Shown here: positions 55,501 through 64,000 of the stretch, piece after piece
How the letters are laid out: each line of letters starts with the position of its first letter
Position numbering within the stretch: the stretch's first letter is position 1
DNA from: Pseudomonas tensinigenes
GTDB lineage: Bacteria; Pseudomonadota; Gammaproteobacteria; Pseudomonadales; Pseudomonadaceae
Assembly (NCBI RefSeq): GCF_014268445.2
Contig: NZ_CP077089.1
Coordinates: forward strand, 4,519,501 to 4,583,500
Reading direction: 5' to 3'
DNA: 64,000 nucleotides
The notes under the pieces: model-generated
What the model was told of the DNA's origin: nothing
What the model saw: the letters and a program-made list of their open reading frames with translations, nothing else
Databases searched by the model: none
Program-made: the position numbers and the translations under genes

Positions 55501-58500
55501 GTTGCAGCGCCGAGGTGCTGTCGAGCGTGCCGTCACCGGTCACGTTAAGCGCACCGCTGCTGAGTGCACTGTTGTTGCCAAGAACCAGCGTACCGCCGGC
55601 GAGCTGAGTGCCGCCGCTGTAAGTGTTGCTGCCGTTGAGGGTCAGGCTCGATGCGCCGGCCTTGATCAGGCTGCCGCTGCCGCTGACCACGCCGTCGAGG
55701 GTCAGGGCGTTGGAACCGGCAACGGTCAAACCACCGTTGAGCAGCACATCGTTGCTCAGACTGACCGCCGCGTTACTGTCCAGCGCGGTGCCATCTGCCG
55801 CCGTCAACACACCGCTGCCAAGCGCCGCGTTGTTGCCGACCACAATCTTGCCGCCATTGAGCGCCGTGCCACCGGTGTAGCCGTTAGCCGCGTTGAGCAC
55901 CAGCGTACCGCTGTCGTATTTGCCCAGCGTGCCGCTGCCGTTAAGCGCGACACCGATGGTTGCCGTGGCGTTCGGGTCAACCCGCACCGTGGCATTGCCC
56001 AGCGAACCGTTGACCAGATTCAGCGAGCCCGCCGTGCCATCCACCAGGCTGTAGCCATCGGTGACGAACTGCATGCCGGTGATGGTTTGCGCGCCGTTAA
56101 CGGTCACTGTGCCGGCCGCGCCCTGGAACACGGCGAAACTGTTGGTCCAGGCCTGATTGGTGGTGCCGTTGACGTCGGTCCAGTTGGTGGTGCCGGTGCC
56201 CCAGGTGCCGCTGCCGCCTTCGACCGAACCGTTGGCCACCAGTTGGTTGCCGTCCCAGAACTGCACGGTGACGCCCGGTGCGGTGACCAGCAGGTTGATC
56301 TGATTGGCCAGTGCGGTTTGCAGGGTCAGATCGCCCGGGCTGACGCTGCCCGGCAGTGTGCCGAAGAGTATGCCGTTGTCGGTCAGGCCGCCGGTGTAGT
56401 CGATCAGGCGATAGACGCCGCTGCCAAAACCACCGATGTCGCTGACATTGAGGGTGCCGTCGAGGGTCAGGTTGCCGCCGACATTGACCAGCGCATTGCC
56501 GCCACCGGACACCGGTGTGCCGAGGCCGACGTCGAAGTTTGAATTGCCGTTGAACAGCAGCGAACTGACGCTCAGCGTACTGCCGGTGACGCCCGCCAGA
56601 TGCCCGCCATCGGCCACCGTCACGGCACCGCTCAACGTGCCGCTGCCACCGAGGGTGCCGCCGCTGTTGACCAGCACGTTGCCACTGGCCAGTGAGCCGT
56701 TGACCTGCAAGGTGCCGGCGTTGACGTTGGTGTCACCGGTCAGGTCGCTGATACCGCTGAGGGTCAGGGTGCCGCTGCCGAGTTTGCTCAGGCTGCCGTC
56801 ACCGCTGAGGATGCCGGCGAAGGTGCTGCTGACGTTGTTGCCGCCGAGGCTCAACGTATTGCCCGTGCCGATCAGCGCCGTGCCGCTGCCAGTGAGGCTG
56901 GCGAGGCTGCCCGAAGCACCGAGATTCAACGCCGCGCCGCCCGCGAGATTGACCGTGGCGTTGTTGCCCAGCGCCGCGCCACTCAGCGTGGTCAGGCTGC
57001 CGGACGCCACATCGAAGGTGCCGCTGAAGGTGTTGTTGCCGCTCAGGGTCACGTCGGCCAGACCATTTTTGCTCAACGTGCCGGCGCCGGCGATCACGCC
57101 GCCAAGGGTCAGATTATTGTTACCGGCCAAGGCCAGATTGGCATTGACGTTGAGGTTGTTGGCCAGCACCAGTGGCGCGGAATTGTCGAGGGTGGAAGCA
57201 CCGCCCACGGTCAGCGCGCCACTGCCCAGCGACGCGCCTGTACCAAGGGTCAGCGTGCCGGCATTCAGCGTGGTACCGCCGGTGAAGGTGTTGATGCCGT
57301 TGAGTGTCAGGTTCGACGCGCCGTCCTTGATCAAGCCACCCGCGCCGCTGACGACACCTGCGAGGGTCAGGTTGTTGCTGCCGGTGTTGCTCAGATTGGC
57401 GTTGAGCACGACGTTGTTGCCCAGGCTCAGCGCGCTGTTGCTGTCCAGCGCCGAGGCGCCGGCTACGGTGAGATTGCCCAGACCCAGCGCCGAGTTGCTG
57501 CCGGCGGTGAGCGTGCCGGCGTTGAGGGTGGTGCCGCCGAGGAAATTGTTGTTGCCGCTGAGGGTCAGATTGGCGGCGCCGTTTTTGCTCAGGCTGCCGG
57601 CGCCGTTGACCGTACCGGCCAGGGTCAGATCCGCCGTGCCACCGACGCCGAGGTTGCCGGCCAGGTTGACCGCGTTGTTTACCGAAACCGCAGTGCTCGC
57701 ATCCAGCGTGGTGCCGCCCGCCGCGTTCAACGTGCCGGAACCCAGTGCCGAGTTCGAGGCCAGAATCAGTCCTCCGGCGTTCAAGGCTACCGGGCCAAGG
57801 AAGGCGTTGTTGCCGCCGAGGGTCAGATTGGCCGTGCCGGTTTTGATCAGGCCACCAGTGCCGCCAATCACGCCGTTGAGGGTCAGTGCATTGCTGCCAA
57901 CCACAGTCAGATTGCCGTTGAGCGTCGCCGCGTTGGCCAGTGTCACCGCCGCGTTGCTGTCCAGTTGCGTACCGGCATTCGCCGTCAACGTACCGGTACC
58001 GAGCGCCGTATTGCTGCCGACGATGATCTTGCCGCCGTCCAGTTGCGTGCCGCCGGTATAGGTGTTGGCACCACCGAGCACCAGCGTGCCGGCGTCGAGT
58101 TTATTGAGGATGCCGCTGCCATCGATATTGGCATTGATGGTCGCCGTCACGCCCGGATCGACGCGCAACGAAGTGGTGCCGCCGGTGCCGTTGACCGCTG
58201 TGAGTTGCCCCGCTGCACCGTTGACCAGGTTGTAACCGTCGGTGAGGAATTGCATGCCGGTGAACGCTTGCGTGCCGTTCACCGTCACCGTGCCGGCGGT
58301 GCCCTGGAACACCGCGAAGTCGCCGGCCCACGGTTGGTTGACCAAACCATTGGCATCGGTCCAGTTGGTGCCGACCGCATTCCACGTGCCGCTGCCGCCA
58401 TCGACCACGCCGTTGGCGATGGTCTGACTGCCGTCCCAGTAACGGATGTTGCTGTTCGGCGCGGAGACTTGAATGTTGATCTGATTGGCGACGCCGGTTT

Positions 58501-61500
58501 GCACCAGCAGATCGCCGAGGCCGTAGCCGACCGGCACGCTGGCGACATCCAGACCGAGGTTGGTCAGGGCACCGGTGTAGTTGAACAGGCGATACACACC
58601 AACACCAAAACCGCCGGCATCGGTGACGTTGAGATTGCCGTCGAGGGTGAGGTTGCCACCGACATTCATCAGCGAAGTGGTCGACGGCGTGCCCAACGCC
58701 ACATCGACATTGCTGCCGGCAGCAAGGGTCAGCGCACCGGCGGACAGTTGATTGCCCGACGACAACGCCAGATGCCCGCCGCTGTTAACGTTGACGCTAC
58801 CAAGCGCCGAACCGGTGCCGGTAAGGGTACCGCCGGTGTTGACGTTGACCTGTGCACTGCCCAGCGAACCGCTGAGATCGACGATGCCGCCATCGATCGC
58901 GGTGTTGCCGGTGATGCCGTTGATCCCGGTGAGGTTCAAGGTGCCGGTGCCGACTTTGACCAGGCCGCCGCTGCCGCTGAGATCGCCGTCAAAGGTGCTG
59001 GTGACGTTGCCGCCGCCGACGGTCAGGGTGTTGCTGCCGGTCAGTTGCACACTGCCGCTGCCGGTCAGCGCGCCGAGGCTGGCGTCGCTGCCCAGATTCA
59101 GCCCGGCGCCGGCGCTGATGTTGACCCCGGAAGTGCTGCCCAGCGCATTGGTGTTGAGCGTGGTGACGCTGCCGGACACGATATTCAGCGCACCGGTGAA
59201 GGTGTTGTTGCCGGCCAGAGTCAGGTCCGACAAACCGTTTTTGGTCAGGCTGCCGGCACCGTCAATGATGCCGTTCAAGCTCAAATCATTGTTGCCGGCA
59301 ACAGTCAGCCCGGCGTTGAGCGTGATCGCATTACCGATGCCGAACGAGGCGCTGTTATCCAGAGTCGCCGCGCCACCGACGACCAATGCGCCGCTGCCCA
59401 GACCGTTGGCATTGCCCAGAGTCAGCGTGCCGGCATTCAGCGTGGTGCCGCCGCTGAACGTGTTGTTGCCATTGAGGGTCAGGTTGGCCGCGCCGTCCTT
59501 GATCAACTGGCCGGTGCCACTGGTGACGCCGCCGAGGGTGAGGTTCTGCGTGCCGCCCACGGTCAGCGCGGCATTCAATGCGACCGCGTTGTTGAGGCTG
59601 ACCAGCGGCGAGTTGCTGTCCAGTGTCGCGGCGCCAGCGACGGTCAATGCACCGGAACCGAGCGCCGAACTGTTGCCGACGGTCAGGGTGCCGGCGTTCA
59701 GCGTGGTGCCGCCGAGGTAGTTGTTGGCGGCGTTGAGAATCAGATTGGCCGCGCCGTCTTTCACCAGACTGCCTGCGCCGCTGACCAGACCGGTCAGGGT
59801 GATATTCGCCGTGCCGCCGATGTTCAAGGCACCGGCGAGTGCCACGGCATTGTTCAGGCTGACGGCGGTGTTGGCATCCAGCGTGGTGTTGGCCGCCGCG
59901 TTCAACGTACCGGAACCCAGCGCGGTGTTGCTGCCGACAATCAGTTTGCCGGTGTTCAACGCGGTGTTGCCAAAATAAGTGTTGGCGCCATTGAGGATCA
60001 GGTCGGCAGCGCCGTTCTTGGTCAGCCCACCGATACCGGCGACTACGCCGCCGAGGGTCAGCGCATTGCTGCCACCCAAGGTCAGGGTGCCGCCGAGGTT
60101 GACGTTATTGGCCAGGGTGGCGGCGGTGCTGGCATCGAGGGTAGTGCCGTTCGAGGCGTTGAGTGTGCCGGTGCCGAGGGCGGTGCTGGAACCGACAATC
60201 AGTGAACCGGCATTCAGCGCCGTGGTGCCGGTGTAGGTGTTGTTGCCGTTGAGAGTCAGGCTCGATGCGCCGGTCTTGATCAAACCGTTGCTGCCACTGA
60301 TCACGCCGCCAAGGGTCAGCGCGTTGGCGCCGCCAGCGGTGAGGTTGGCGTTGAGAATCACGTTGTTGTTCAGGGTCACGGCCGAACTGCTGTTGAGCGT
60401 GCCCGCGCCTTCCACCGACAAGGCGCCGGTGCCCAGTGCTGCGCCGTTGCCGACCGTCAGGCTGCCGGCATTCAGCGTGGTGCCGCCGCTGTAGGTGTTA
60501 GTGCCGTTGAGCGTGAGATTGGCGGCGCCGTTTTTCACCAGTTGGCTGGCGCCGCTGATCACCCCGCCGAGGGTCAGCGCGTTGCTGCCGCCAATGCCCA
60601 GGCTGTTGTTGAGAATGACCGCGTTGTTGAGGGTCACCGCCGCATTGCTGTCGAGGGTCGCCACGCCACCGACGGTGATATTGCCGCTGCCGAGCGCCGC
60701 GTTGGCACCCGCGGTGATCGTGCCCGCGTTCAACGCGATCGCGCCGAGGAAGGTGTTGGTGCCGTTGAGAATCAGGTTGGCCGCGCCGTTTTTGGTCAGC
60801 CCGCCGCTGCCGCTGACAATCCCGCCGAGGGTCAGGTTGGCGCTGCCGCCGACATTGAGGTTGCCGCCGAGTGAGACCGCGTTGGTCAGCGCCACCGCCG
60901 TGCTGGCATCCAGCGTAGTGCCTGCCGCCGTGGTCAAGGCGCCAGTGCCCAGCGCGGTGTTGGAGCCGACAATCAGCGTGCCGGCATTCAGCGCAGTACC
61001 GCCAGAGAAGGTGTTGTTGCCACTGAGACTCAGGTTGGCGGTGCCGTTTTTGATCAGATTGCCGGCGCCGCTGACGACGCCACTCAGGCCCAATGCCTGA
61101 GTGCCGCCGATGGTCACCCCGCCCGCCAGCGCAACGGCGTTGGCCAATGTCACTGCGGCAGTCGCATCCAGCGTAGTGCCCGCTGCCGCGCTCAACGCGC
61201 CAGTCCCCAGCGCGGTGTTGCTGCCGACGAACAGGCTGCCGGCATTGAGCAGCGTGTTGCCACTGTTGGTGTTGTTGCCGGTCAACGTCAGGCTGGCACT
61301 GCCGGATTTGGTGATGCCGCCGGTGCCGGACAACACGCCACCGAGGGTCAGCGCATTGCTGCCGAGCACGTTGAGCGCGCCGGTCATCGCGATGTTGTTG
61401 GCCAGAGTGACGTTGGCGGTGCTGTCGAGACTGGTACCGGCGGCCGTATTCAGCGCACCGCTGCCGAGCGAGTTGTTATTGGTCACCAGCAGGCTACCGG

Positions 61501-63049
61501 CGCTCAGGGTGGTGGTGCCGGTGAACCCGCTGTTGACGCCGCTGACGGTCAGGCTGCCGCTGCCGGTTTTGGTCAGGCCGCTGCTGCCGCTGATCAGACC
61601 GCCGAGGGTCAGTGCGCCGGTGCCGCCGGCGGTCAAGGTGCCGCCGAGGCTGATGGCGTTGGTCAGGCTGATGGTGCCCGGTGCGCTCAACGTCGTCGCG
61701 CCGGTGACGTTGAGGGTGCCAGTACTGAACGCCTGATTGTTGCCCAACTGCACCGTGCCGCCATTGAGCGTGGTATTGCCCAGATAGGTGTTGGCGGCGC
61801 TGAGATTAAGCTGGCCGGTACCGGCCTTGGTGAAACCGCCGCTGCCGGAAATCACCCCGCTCAGGGTGGTCGCGTTGGTGCCTTGCACCGTCACGCCACC
61901 AGCGCCGAGGGAAATCAGATTGCTGATGTTCAACCCGGCATTGCTGGCCTGCAGAGTCCCGCCGTTGGAGGTGATTACGCCGCTGCCGAAGGTGGCGTTG
62001 TTGTTGAAATTCGCGACACCGCCGTTGAGCGTGGTCGCGCCGCTGACCAATGGCCCCTGCAAGGTCCAGGTGCCGCTGTTGAGGGTCAGGTTGTTGAAGT
62101 TGATGTAGGTGGCGCTCGATGCCGTGCCAGTCCCGGTGATACCGCCGCCGACGCCAGCCGGGTTTTGCAGGATCAGGCTGTTGGTGCCGCCCGCACCGCC
62201 ATCCACCGTACCGGTAGGGGCGAAGGTCAGGTTGATACCGATCAAACCGCCGAGGCCGACGCTGATCTGTACACCGTCACCGACGTTGACGCTGGAGCCG
62301 GTCACCGCAGTGAAGGTGTTGGTGCTGGCCGCGCCCATCGACACACCGCCGGTAATCGCACCGGCGTTGGTGAAGGTGTTGCCAGCCGCCGAGGTTTCGA
62401 ACGCAATCCGGCCGTTGATCACACCGGTGCTGCTGTTGGTCATGTTGACCTGCGAACCACCGTAGACGCCGATCACCGGGGTATCCGCCAACGTGATTCC
62501 GCCGATCGAGAGTCCGGTCGAGGTGATGGTGCCGTTGTTGGTGATGCTGGTGGTGCCAGTTGCCGCGTTGTTAACCGAAAGGGCCAGGCCGTCGATGCTG
62601 GTCAGATTGAGCCCGAGCAGCATGCCCGTACCACGGATGATCCCGCTGGCGTTGTTAAGCACGCTGACCGTGCTTGTTGCGCCAGTGCCGATGAACGCGC
62701 CGCCGCTCAATACCGAGACCAGGCCGAGCAGCGCCGGGTCGATAGTGCCGGAGTTGTTCAGGGAGATGTTCACCCCGGTCAGGTCCATCACATGGCCGCC
62801 GAGGGTCGCGTTCATCTGCGCGCCGCTGTTGACGTTGACCGTCAGGCCACTGGTGGCGCTGGAAAAATTATTGAGAAACAGCGGCAGGCTCGGCACGCCG
62901 GTACAGGTCACCGTTGAACCCGCCGTGGAGCACGTGGCCAACGCAGGTGCGCTGACGCCGCCGAACAACAACCCGGCAACGCTCAAGTGCACAGCAAGGG
63001 AAAGAGGGGAAAAGCGCGAAACGAGGGCGACACCAAACCTTGCTTCCAC
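52526..63049 (-). CDS. Giant autotransporter with beta-strand repeat passenger
   Basis: 3507 residues from GTG 63049, preceded by AAGGAG at ideal distance. The signal peptide (AVHLSVAGLLFGGVSAPALA) ends near 38. The passenger (to about 3220) is a stack of PATR-type repeats, with about twenty units of 86 residues of the form LxKNGAANLTLNGNNTxSGG and TLNAGTLxVGSNTALGSGxL. Three larger modules recur near 58.1-58.7, 56.0-56.5 and 54.5-54.95 kb, each with a WDG ... GSGTW ... TNWTD ... FAVFQG block. The last 280 residues are the autotransporter barrel, ending SFSLGF. It is likely a surface adhesin or biofilm/aggregation factor; I see no protease triad. Confidence 0.95.
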   Translation of the reverse strand: MEARFGVALVSRFSPLSLAVHLSVAGLLFGGVSAPALATCSTAGSTVTCTGVPSLPLFLNNFSSATSGLTVNVNSGAQMNATLGGHVMDLTGVNISLNNSGTIDPALLGLVSVLSGGAFIGTGATSTVSVLNNASGIIRGTGMLLGLNLTSIDGLALSVNNAATGTTSITNNGTITSTGLSIGGITLADTPVIGVYGGSQVNMTNSSTGVINGRIAFETSAAGNTFTNAGAITGGVSMGAASTNTFTAVTGSSVNVGDGVQISVGLGGLIGINLTFAPTGTVDGGAGGTNSLILQNPAGVGGGITGTGTASSATYINFNNLTLNSGTWTLQGPLVSGATTLNGGVANFNNNATFGSGVITSNGGTLQASNAGLNISNLISLGAGGVTVQGTNATTLSGVISGSGGFTKAGTGQLNLSAANTYLGNTTLNGGTVQLGNNQAFSTGTLNVTGATTLSAPGTISLTNAISLGGTLTAGGTGALTLGGLISGSSGLTKTGSGSLTVSGVNSGFTGTTTLSAGSLLVTNNNSLGSGALNTAAGTSLDSTANVTLANNIAMTGALNVLGSNALTLGGVLSGTGGITKSGSASLTLTGNNTNSGNTLLNAGSLFVGSNTALGTGALSAAAGTTLDATAAVTLANAVALAGGVTIGGTQALGLSGVVSGAGNLIKNGTANLSLSGNNTFSGGTALNAGTLIVGSNTALGTGALTTAAGTTLDASTAVALTNAVSLGGNLNVGGSANLTLGGIVSGSGGLTKNGAANLILNGTNTFLGAIALNAGTITAGANAALGSGNITVGGVATLDSNAAVTLNNAVILNNSLGIGGSNALTLGGVISGASQLVKNGAANLTLNGTNTYSGGTTLNAGSLTVGNGAALGTGALSVEGAGTLNSSSAVTLNNNVILNANLTAGGANALTLGGVISGSNGLIKTGASSLTLNGNNTYTGTTALNAGSLIVGSSTALGTGTLNASNGTTLDASTAATLANNVNLGGTLTLGGSNALTLGGVVAGIGGLTKNGAADLILNGANTYFGNTALNTGKLIVGSNTALGSGTLNAAANTTLDANTAVSLNNAVALAGALNIGGTANITLTGLVSGAGSLVKDGAANLILNAANNYLGGTTLNAGTLTVGNSSALGSGALTVAGAATLDSNSPLVSLNNAVALNAALTVGGTQNLTLGGVTSGTGQLIKDGAANLTLNGNNTFSGGTTLNAGTLTLGNANGLGSGALVVGGAATLDNSASFGIGNAITLNAGLTVAGNNDLSLNGIIDGAGSLTKNGLSDLTLAGNNTFTGALNIVSGSVTTLNTNALGSTSGVNISAGAGLNLGSDASLGALTGSGSVQLTGSNTLTVGGGNVTSTFDGDLSGSGGLVKVGTGTLNLTGINGITGNTAIDGGIVDLSGSLGSAQVNVNTGGTLTGTGSALGSVNVNSGGHLALSSGNQLSAGALTLAAGSNVDVALGTPSTTSLMNVGGNLTLDGNLNVTDAGGFGVGVYRLFNYTGALTNLGLDVASVPVGYGLGDLLVQTGVANQINIQVSAPNSNIRYWDGSQTIANGVVDGGSGTWNAVGTNWTDANGLVNQPWAGDFAVFQGTAGTVTVNGTQAFTGMQFLTDGYNLVNGAAGQLTAVNGTGGTTSLRVDPGVTATINANIDGSGILNKLDAGTLVLGGANTYTGGTQLDGGKIIVGSNTALGTGTLTANAGTQLDSNAAVTLANAATLNGNLTVVGSNALTLNGVIGGTGGLIKTGTANLTLGGNNAFLGPVALNAGGLILASNSALGSGTLNAAGGTTLDASTAVSVNNAVNLAGNLGVGGTADLTLAGTVNGAGSLSKNGAANLTLSGNNNFLGGTTLNAGTLTAGSNSALGLGNLTVAGASALDSNSALSLGNNVVLNANLSNTGSNNLTLAGVVSGAGGLIKDGASNLTLNGINTFTGGTTLNAGTLTLGTGASLGSGALTVGGASTLDNSAPLVLANNLNVNANLALAGNNNLTLGGVIAGAGTLSKNGLADVTLSGNNTFSGTFDVASGSLTTLSGAALGNNATVNLAGGAALNLGASGSLASLTGSGTALIGTGNTLSLGGNNVSSTFAGILSGDGSLSKLGSGTLTLSGISDLTGDTNVNAGTLQVNGSLASGNVLVNSGGTLGGSGTLSGAVTVADGGHLAGVTGSTLSVSSLLFNGNSNFDVGLGTPVSGGGNALVNVGGNLTLDGTLNVSDIGGFGSGVYRLIDYTGGLTDNGILFGTLPGSVSPGDLTLQTALANQINLLVTAPGVTVQFWDGNQLVANGSVEGGSGTWGTGTTNWTDVNGTTNQAWTNSFAVFQGAAGTVTVNGAQTITGMQFVTDGYSLVDGTAGSLNLVNGSLGNATVRVDPNATATIGVALNGSGTLGKYDSGTLVLNAANGYTGGTALNGGKIVVGNNAALGSGVLTAADGTALDSNAAVSLSNDVLLNGGLTVAGSNALTLDGVVSGSGSLIKAGASSLTLNGSNTYSGGTQLAGGTLVLGNNSALSSGALNVTGDGTLDSTSALQLANAVNLGAQLTLAGNQNTTLIGAVTGTGSLLKNGSGDLVLSGANTYSGGTTLNSGTTRGDTSSLQGAIVNNATLTFEQNADGSYTGNLTGAGTLNKTGTGQLLLTGNNTFTGNTSVQAGNLIVNGVLNSANVDVASGAGIGGGGQLGGAVQLASGATLAGGGTATPLSVGSLALSSGTNLDFSLGSAASSTTVVNVAGNLTLDGTLNISNAGGFGTGVYQLFSYGGSLTDNGLVYGSLPVSATNLTLQTAIANQINLLVQGTPGEVQFWNGGTTNPEGSIGGGSGVWGPGTNWTDPSGTQALASNGQFAVFGGQAGTVTVQGNQNFTGLQFLSGGYSLVPGAGGTLTPVNGADGSLAPVRVNAGGSAEISAPLLGTGGIEKLDAGTLVLSGANTYSGGTTVSGGTLIGNTTSLQGNILNNASLVFQQNANGQFNGVLSGLGAMAKRGAGTLLLTGDNPFSGTVSVDQGVLQIGRPLARASLGGQVTVANGAGLSGNGSVGSVVNHGVVASGSEAGTLSVAGNLTNASDGVLALTVSAPTATPLAVGGTATLGGGLQVNSLAPFTGNTTYSLITAGGGVNGTFSAADLPQYAFLNSALVYDANAVNLVVSRNGNSFADVAATDNQFRTATALSNNGPAGAALQNEIVNLSVAGARNAFDSLSGEIHASTASAILEDSRYVRDAVNDRMRQPSCSAADDPRRALAPSDNQLSSNGCHGEMVGWARALGAWGESDGDSNAAKLDRNLSGFMLGTDKQLDDQWRVGMAAGYTRSDLDAHDRRSDATVESYHLAAYLNSQFDALAVRLGAAYSWHDIETKRNVSVGSYNDRLKANYDARSAQVFGEVGYAIDAAGIALEPFAGLAYVNYDTDKAKEKGGVGRLEADADQDITFSTLGVRAGKVITLANGGQFTPRAAIGWRHAFGDTKPDADLTFIDGGASFSTQGVPIAKDSAIVEAGVDFQISPTGKLGVGYSGQLSNDSNDHAMTISFSLGF

Positions 63050-63278
63050 GGGCTACTCCTTGTCGTGGCCAATTTCTTCCTTGAGCGCGCGAAGAGCCGT
63101 GCTTATTCCACACGCGAATCAAGACTGCGACGGTCATCACAAAACCGCGTTATTGGGGACAAAGCTAGTAGACGCCCGGCAATGGGGCACGGATTAAATG
63201 GTGTTAATACTTTAATACTAGAGGGGTCTGGAATCGGCGTTTCAGCTCGCAAGCACTGGTCTGAGGGCGATACAAAAC

Positions 63279-63370
63279 CTGTGGGAGCGAGCCTGCTCGC
63301 GAAAGCGGTGGGTCAGCTGAGAACTACTTTTCTGATACTCAGCCTTCGCGAGCAGGCTCGCTCCCACAGG
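63279..63370. repeat. REP inverted pair upstream of the autotransporter
   Basis: GTGGGAGCGAGCCTGCTCGC and its inverse around a 35-base spacer. It lies in the divergent region between the autotransporter and the nucleoside channel gene. Confidence 0.93.
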
Positions 63371-63465
63371 GGACTAGGGGTGTACAAACCGTACCTGACT
63401 GCCCCATCAACAAATAAGCTGAAACCTTCGAAATTTCAGGACATTGAGAAAACTGGTACGCCTTG

Positions 63466-63504
63466 TGCAAACGTTTGCGTAACGTCAATCCAAACGTTTT
63501 CGTA
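63466..63504. promoter_or_regulatory. Two PurR/LacI-type operator palindromes
   Basis: TGCAAACGTTTGCG at 63466-63479 and TCCAAACGTTTTCGTA at 63489-63504 share the AAACGTTT core and are 23 bases apart centre to centre. They resemble E. coli PurR boxes (GCAAACGTTTNC). They lie about 60-90 bases before the start of the Tsx-like gene, which suits repression by a purine- or nucleoside-responsive LacI-family regulator. Confidence 0.65.
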
Positions 63505-63560
63505 ACAAAACCGTACAAGCCCACGGAACACGGGCCTCGATCCGCAAAAAAGGACTTTGA

Positions 63561-64000
63561 ATGGCCATTGCATGCCCTTTTCGCGCACCTTACTCGTGCA
63601 CGTTTGCTGTTTCCTTGCTACTGACCGGCGTTACCGGACTTCTCAGCCACAGCGCTCTGGCGCAACCGGCCGCCAAGGAAGAATCCGCCCAGGGCGAAGC
63701 CCTCAGCCCGGAAGCCAGCCCGCCGAAAAAAGGTGCCTATCTGTCGGACTGGTACAACCAGGACTTGATGTTGATTGGCAGCAAGGACATCAGCTTCGGC
63801 CCGCAACCGGCCGACGACATCTATCTGGAATACGAGTACTTCGGCCGCAAAGGTCCGTTCGAGTTGTACGGCTACATCGACATCCCGAAGATCTTCAACA
63901 TCGGCAACAGCCACGACAAAGGCGTGTGGGATCACGGCTCGCCGGTGTTCATGGAGCACGAACCGCGCATCTCCATTGATTACCTCGCCGGCCGCAGCCT
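63561..64000 (+). CDS. Tsx/OmpK-like nucleoside-specific outer-membrane channel (partial)
   Basis: The first 146 codons of a gene running off the right edge. ATG 63561 follows AAAGGAC. The signal peptide (residues about 1-36) is followed by a short charged linker and GAYLSDWYNQDLMLIGSKDI, then DDIYLEYEYFGRKGPFELYG and NIGNSHDKGVWDHGSPVFME, the N-terminal features of the Tsx/OmpK family of 12-stranded channels for nucleosides. The PurR-like operators upstream support a role in purine or nucleoside uptake. Neither the barrel end nor downstream genes can be seen. Confidence 0.85.
   Translation, partial: MAIACPFRAPYSCTFAVSLLLTGVTGLLSHSALAQPAAKEESAQGEALSPEASPPKKGAYLSDWYNQDLMLIGSKDISFGPQPADDIYLEYEYFGRKGPFELYGYIDIPKIFNIGNSHDKGVWDHGSPVFMEHEPRISIDYLAGRS

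Noticed and set aside
52559..63197. Long plus-strand open frames opposite the autotransporter (for example 57965-60205 and 55046-56542)
   Set aside because: They mirror the GC-rich 86-residue repeats, have low-complexity composition and unit-length breaks of exactly 258 bases, and lack ribosome binding sites. They are antisense reading of the repeats.

Overview
The window is a chromosomal segment of a Pseudomonas, most likely of the P. fluorescens group. The evidence is high GC, Pseudomonas-type gene content (exbB/exbD/tonB with several TonB-dependent receptors, zinc-type hemB, selD-selU, polB, DUF1615 lipoprotein) and many intergenic inverted repeats of the GTGGGAGCGAGCCTGCTCGCGAA type. No rRNA, tRNA, insertion sequence, prophage or CRISPR array was seen.

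Left arm (1-12.2 kb): an orphan type VI secretion (T6SS) cargo cluster read leftwards, hcp - vgrG - rhs - immunity gene. It is followed by a graveyard of displaced Rhs tips: several small AT-richer immunity-like genes, a scar of rhs core sequence and an orphan toxin tip interrupted by an amber codon. This is the footprint of repeated replacement of the toxic C-terminus by recombination in the conserved rhs core.

Middle (12.6-43 kb): housekeeping and nutrient-uptake genes. Aldo/keto reductase, DUF1810, DNA polymerase II, CBS protein and a GST come first. Then comes a continuous block tonB-exbB-exbD - TonB-dependent receptor - yejABEF-like ABC transporter (18.8-29.4 kb), which looks like one complete import route for a peptide-like ligand from the outer membrane to the cytoplasm. 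An ECF sigma/anti-sigma pair sits between a DUF3455 protein and a small exported 13-residue-repeat protein. A second TonB receptor with a Fur-box-like site, an FAD monooxygenase, hemB, another GST, a histidine phosphatase and the selD-selU selenium pair follow.

Right arm (43.4-64 kb): a second orphan T6SS cluster, vgrG - DUF4123 chaperone - VasX-type pore-forming effector - membrane immunity protein. The effector/immunity end has been duplicated, leaving a second immunity paralogue and an internally deleted effector remnant of 86 codons. Next to it lies a 10.5-kb autotransporter gene (3507 codons) built of about twenty 86-residue repeats nested in three larger modules. At the right edge starts a Tsx/OmpK-like nucleoside channel gene preceded by two PurR-like palindromes.

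The main signals for novelty are the decayed Rhs tip array with its unassigned genes, the unclassified 130-residue toxin tip of the live rhs, the partial duplication of the VasX effector/immunity pair, the tonB-to-yej import island preceded by a cysteine-containing small ORF, and three identical palindromes upstream of hcp.
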